DNA from: Actinomycetota bacterium
GTDB taxonomy: Bacteria; Actinomycetota; Acidimicrobiia; Acidimicrobiales; JACDEA01
Assembly: GCA_013816725.1 (NCBI GenBank)
Contig: JACDEA010000095.1
Coordinates: 1 to 7,635, forward strand
Reading direction: 5' to 3'
Length of the DNA: 7,635 nucleotides
Shown: in pieces, positions 5,890 through 7,635 of the stretch
Position numbering within the stretch: position 1 is the stretch's first letter
Layout of the letters: each line of letters begins with the position of its first letter
Notes under the pieces: generated by a model
Told to the model about the DNA's origin: nothing
Database searches by the model: none
The model's input: the letters and a program-made list of their open reading frames with translations, nothing else
Translations under genes and position numbers: made by a program

Positions 5890-6378
5890 CTAGCTGCGGA
5901 TGGCGCGGTCGAGGCGATCGAGAACCGTCTTGCGCGCGGCGGTGGCTTTCTCGTGGCGACGCACGGCGATGAGCTGCTCGGTGGTCAGCGCGCCGCTGAT
6001 CACCAGCTTGGTGATCTGTCCCGCCGTCATGTCGTCGTACCCGAGCAGGGGCGACCCGGTGGCCGTCGTGGTGCCCCCGCCGCCATTGGCGCCGGCGGCG
6101 CCGACCGACGCGCCGACGCTCTGGGCAATGGGCACGTACATCACAACGGGTTGGGTGCCCGGAGGCGCCCCGCCGGCGCCGCCATTGGAGCCGGCGACCG
6201 GCAATCCCGAGTTCTCCCATGCGCGGCGTCGAGCCATGTCGGCGGTGGCCAGCAGGGTGAACGCGGCAACCGCCGTACCTATCAACGACACCACGAGCAA
6301 CGGGATGCTCGACCGCACGATGCCGGCGATGAGGAACGCGCCGGCGGTGACGAGAATGCCGAGACTGGTGAAGATCAT
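5890..6378 (-). CDS. small two-helix membrane protein with Gly-rich linker and C-terminal helical module (unknown function)
   Basis: I do not recognise a named family for this 162-residue protein. Two hydrophobic helices (about 3-21 and 25-46) form a hairpin, followed by a basic RRR at 50-52 that by the positive-inside rule places the C-terminal part in the cytoplasm. Residues 57-108 are a low-complexity Gly/Ala/Asn/Pro linker with the motif AG(S/A)NGG twice. Residues 110-161 form a compact predicted helical module: PLLGYDDMTAGQITKL, then SGALTTEQLIAVRRHEK, then RKTVLDRLDRAI. From memory, similar YDxhT...L(S/T)..pL..V..YE....R..hL modules occur at the ends of various actinobacterial proteins, perhaps as protein-binding units; this is inference. 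The start ATG has a strong AGGGAGGA site 9-10 bases upstream overlapping the binding-protein stop. The gene lies between the binding protein and the glycosyltransferase in one operon-like run. Confidence 0.85.
   Translation of the reverse strand: MIFTSLGILVTAGAFLIAGIVRSSIPLLVVSLIGTAVAAFTLLATADMARRRAWENSGLPVAGSNGGAGGAPPGTQPVVMYVPIAQSVGASVGAAGANGGGGTTTATGSPLLGYDDMTAGQITKLVISGALTTEQLIAVRRHEKATAARKTVLDRLDRAIRS
6079..6196. repeat. pair of 19-base near-identical direct repeats in the Gly-rich linker
   Basis: The copies are 6079-6097 and 6178-6196, identical at 18 of 19 bases. On the minus strand they encode AGANGG and AGSNGG inside the linker of the small membrane protein. They lie in the same frame, 99 bases (33 codons) apart. 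They suggest expansion of the linker by short duplication, though biased codon use for a Gly/Ala-rich stretch could give similar identity. Confidence 0.5.
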
Positions 6379-6387
6379 TGCGTCACG

Positions 6388-6395
6388 TCCTCCCT
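6388..6395 (-). promoter_or_regulatory. ribosome-binding site of the small membrane protein gene
   Basis: AGGGAGGA on the minus strand is the strongest Shine-Dalgarno match in the window. Its GGAGG core lies 10 bases before the ATG at 6378-6376. It overlaps the TAG stop of the upstream binding-protein gene (6396-6394), so ribosomes finishing one gene could start the next. Confidence 0.7.
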
Positions 6396-7635
6396 AGAGA
6401 CAGTTCTTGCCGCTCTCGAAGACCCACTTGTCACCCTTGACGATGACGGGGTAGCCGCAGGTCCACGGTTCGCGCGGCAGCTGAGGCGTCCATTTGATCG
6501 TGTTGCCGAAGCCGGTCTCGAACGGCCCGAAGTGGTTGGCCGCGTTGATGAGCGTGTCGCGGTTGAGATTGCTGGCGATGCCCGACGACGTGATCAACTT
6601 ATAAAACACGTACCCGGCGTGGTAGTAGTTGATCGCGATGAACCCCGTGATGTCGACGTTGGGTGCGTACCTCGCCATGTTCGAGCGGTACGTCGCCATC
6701 TGAGGGGTCTGCGACACCCGCGGGTCGGCAAAGATCGTGCCGATCGAGAGCATCCCTTCGCACGTGGGCTTGCAGTTGTCGACTTCGACTTGCAGGTTCG
6801 AGCCGCCGCTCCAGCCCTTGAGCCACGGCGAACTCGACGAACCCGGCTGCACCGAGAACTTGCGCGCCTCCCTGAGGCAGGCGAGGAGCACGCCGGTGGC
6901 GGTGGGGAGGAACAGGTATTCCGGCTTGTCGTGGATGGCGGCCGCGAACTGTCCCGAGCAGTCAGACGCGGTCGAGGAGATCTCGTACGGATCGTGGGTT
7001 TCCCTCACGCCGTAGTCCGCGGCGCCCTTCCTCCAGGCCGCCTTGATCGGTGCGGTGTCGACCGATGGCAGCACGTCCTCGATGACGGCGAAGCTCTTCG
7101 CGCTGTAGCGGTCGCGGGCCAGCTTCACGCGCAACGGGTTGCGGGTGATGTCGCTCGGCGCGGTCGGGAAGATGTACGGGTTCGTGTAGGACTTCGGTGA
7201 CAAACCGATGTCGCCCAGCATCGGGAACTTGGAGGTCTGGATGTATTTCGACGCCGCTTCCGGCGACGTGATGCCCCCGAGGTAGAGCACGTGGTCGACC
7301 TCGTTGAGCCGCTGCACGTACTGGAGCGTCTTGGTTGTATCGAGATTGTCGTCGTACCAGATGAGCTTGGTCTTGCGGAGGCCTTCCTTCGGAGCGACCT
7401 CGCTGTTGAAGTAGTTGATCCAGGCCAGCCCGCCCTTGAGGCCCTGGTCGCCGTAGACGGCCAGCGGCCCGGACAGCACCGTGGTGCCGCCCACGAGGAT
7501 GTGGTCGCAGAACACCCCGATGTTCGGGTTGTAGTCGGGGCAGTTGGTCCCGCTGCTCGGTGCGATCTTCCTGGCCCCGGCCGGTCCGGCGGCGGCCCCG
7601 GCGGCTCCGCCGGTGGACTTCGACGCCCCGGCGCC
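6394..7635 (-). CDS. type-1 periplasmic (branched-chain amino-acid/amide-type) substrate-binding protein, 5' end outside window
   Basis: 413 residues are visible and the frame is open at the right edge. The GTG at 7513-7515 is internal, not the start, because the binding fold already begins before it. Residues 1-30 are a Gly/Ala/Pro/Ser linker, as found after a signal peptide or lipid anchor. The fold follows: GVFCDHILVGGTTVLSGPLA (40-59), a typical first strand and ligand loop, then VYGDQGLKGGLAWINYFN (60-77), LIWYDDNLDTTKTLQYVQRL (91-110), GGITSPEA (120-127) and NPYIFPTAPSD (152-162). This order matches the Leu/Ile/Val-BP (Peripla_BP_6) family. Eight cysteines (32, 43, 226, 253, 288, 292, 393, 412) suggest up to four disulfides, fitting an exported protein. 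No ABC permease or ATPase is next to it here; downstream come a membrane protein and a glycosyltransferase. Ligand unknown; a sensing or cell-surface role is as possible as transport. Confidence 0.86.
   Translation of the reverse strand, partial: GAGASKSTGGAAGAAAGPAGARKIAPSSGTNCPDYNPNIGVFCDHILVGGTTVLSGPLAVYGDQGLKGGLAWINYFNSEVAPKEGLRKTKLIWYDDNLDTTKTLQYVQRLNEVDHVLYLGGITSPEAASKYIQTSKFPMLGDIGLSPKSYTNPYIFPTAPSDITRNPLRVKLARDRYSAKSFAVIEDVLPSVDTAPIKAAWRKGAADYGVRETHDPYEISSTASDCSGQFAAAIHDKPEYLFLPTATGVLLACLREARKFSVQPGSSSSPWLKGWSGGSNLQVEVDNCKPTCEGMLSIGTIFADPRVSQTPQMATYRSNMARYAPNVDITGFIAINYYHAGYVFYKLITSSGIASNLNRDTLINAANHFGPFETGFGNTIKWTPQLPREPWTCGYPVIVKGDKWVFESGKNCL

Noticed and set aside
4903..7200. A 765-codon open frame on the plus strand, opposite the glycosyltransferase, the membrane protein and part of the binding protein.
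   Set aside because: It runs antisense to three genes with intact family motifs and crosses their boundaries. In GC-rich DNA with G/C at third codon positions, the opposite strand often lacks stops by chance. Its translation is rich in Arg, Asp, His and Val with no recognisable domain, signal or start context.
7513..7515. GTG as the start codon of the binding protein.
   Set aside because: The frame remains open to the window edge, and the residues before it (a cysteine-containing NCPDYNPNIG after a Gly/Ala-rich linker) flow into the first strand of the fold. The true start lies beyond the window.

Overview
The window is a gene-dense, very GC-rich bacterial segment of ten genes with almost no spacer. 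High GC, frequent GTG/TTG starts and family resemblances (an actinobacterial-style ModB with an extra N-terminal helix, a Gly/Ala-rich tethered branched-chain-type binding protein) suggest a high-GC actinobacterium, possibly an uncultivated Acidimicrobiia-like lineage. That placement is inference. I see no tRNA, rRNA, CRISPR array, insertion sequence, phage gene or credible intrinsic terminator. No intergenic gap exceeds about 35 bases.

Layout. (1) 2-559, plus strand: the last 48 residues of a HAD-type sugar-phosphate phosphatase, then msrB (methionine-R-sulfoxide reductase). (2) 547-3133, minus strand: a complete molybdate ABC transporter, modA-modB-modC, with 4-base overlaps at both internal junctions; its last gene overlaps the msrB 3' end tail to tail. 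(3) 3167-4851, plus strand: an MscS-family mechanosensitive channel, then a two-module VOC (glyoxalase-fold) protein starting on the channel's stop codon. It is divergent from modA across only 33 bases. (4) 4867-7635, minus strand: in transcription order, a secreted type-1 periplasmic binding protein (5' end outside the window), a two-helix membrane protein with a Gly-rich linker and a C-terminal helical module, and a family-4 glycosyltransferase.

How they work together. ModA captures molybdate outside the membrane, ModB is the channel and ModC the ATPase, supplying molybdenum cofactor synthesis. MsrB repairs oxidised methionine. MscS relieves hypo-osmotic pressure. The VOC protein's substrate is unknown. 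The last cluster combines an extracellular small-molecule sensor or binder, a small membrane protein and a sugar transferase. The spacing supports an operon, but no joint function can be read from the sequence.

I did not find a clearly new system. The points most worth a second look are a probable CTG start for modB, an MsrB lacking any spare cysteine to resolve its catalytic intermediate, the small membrane protein with its C-terminal module, and the diverged second half of the VOC protein.
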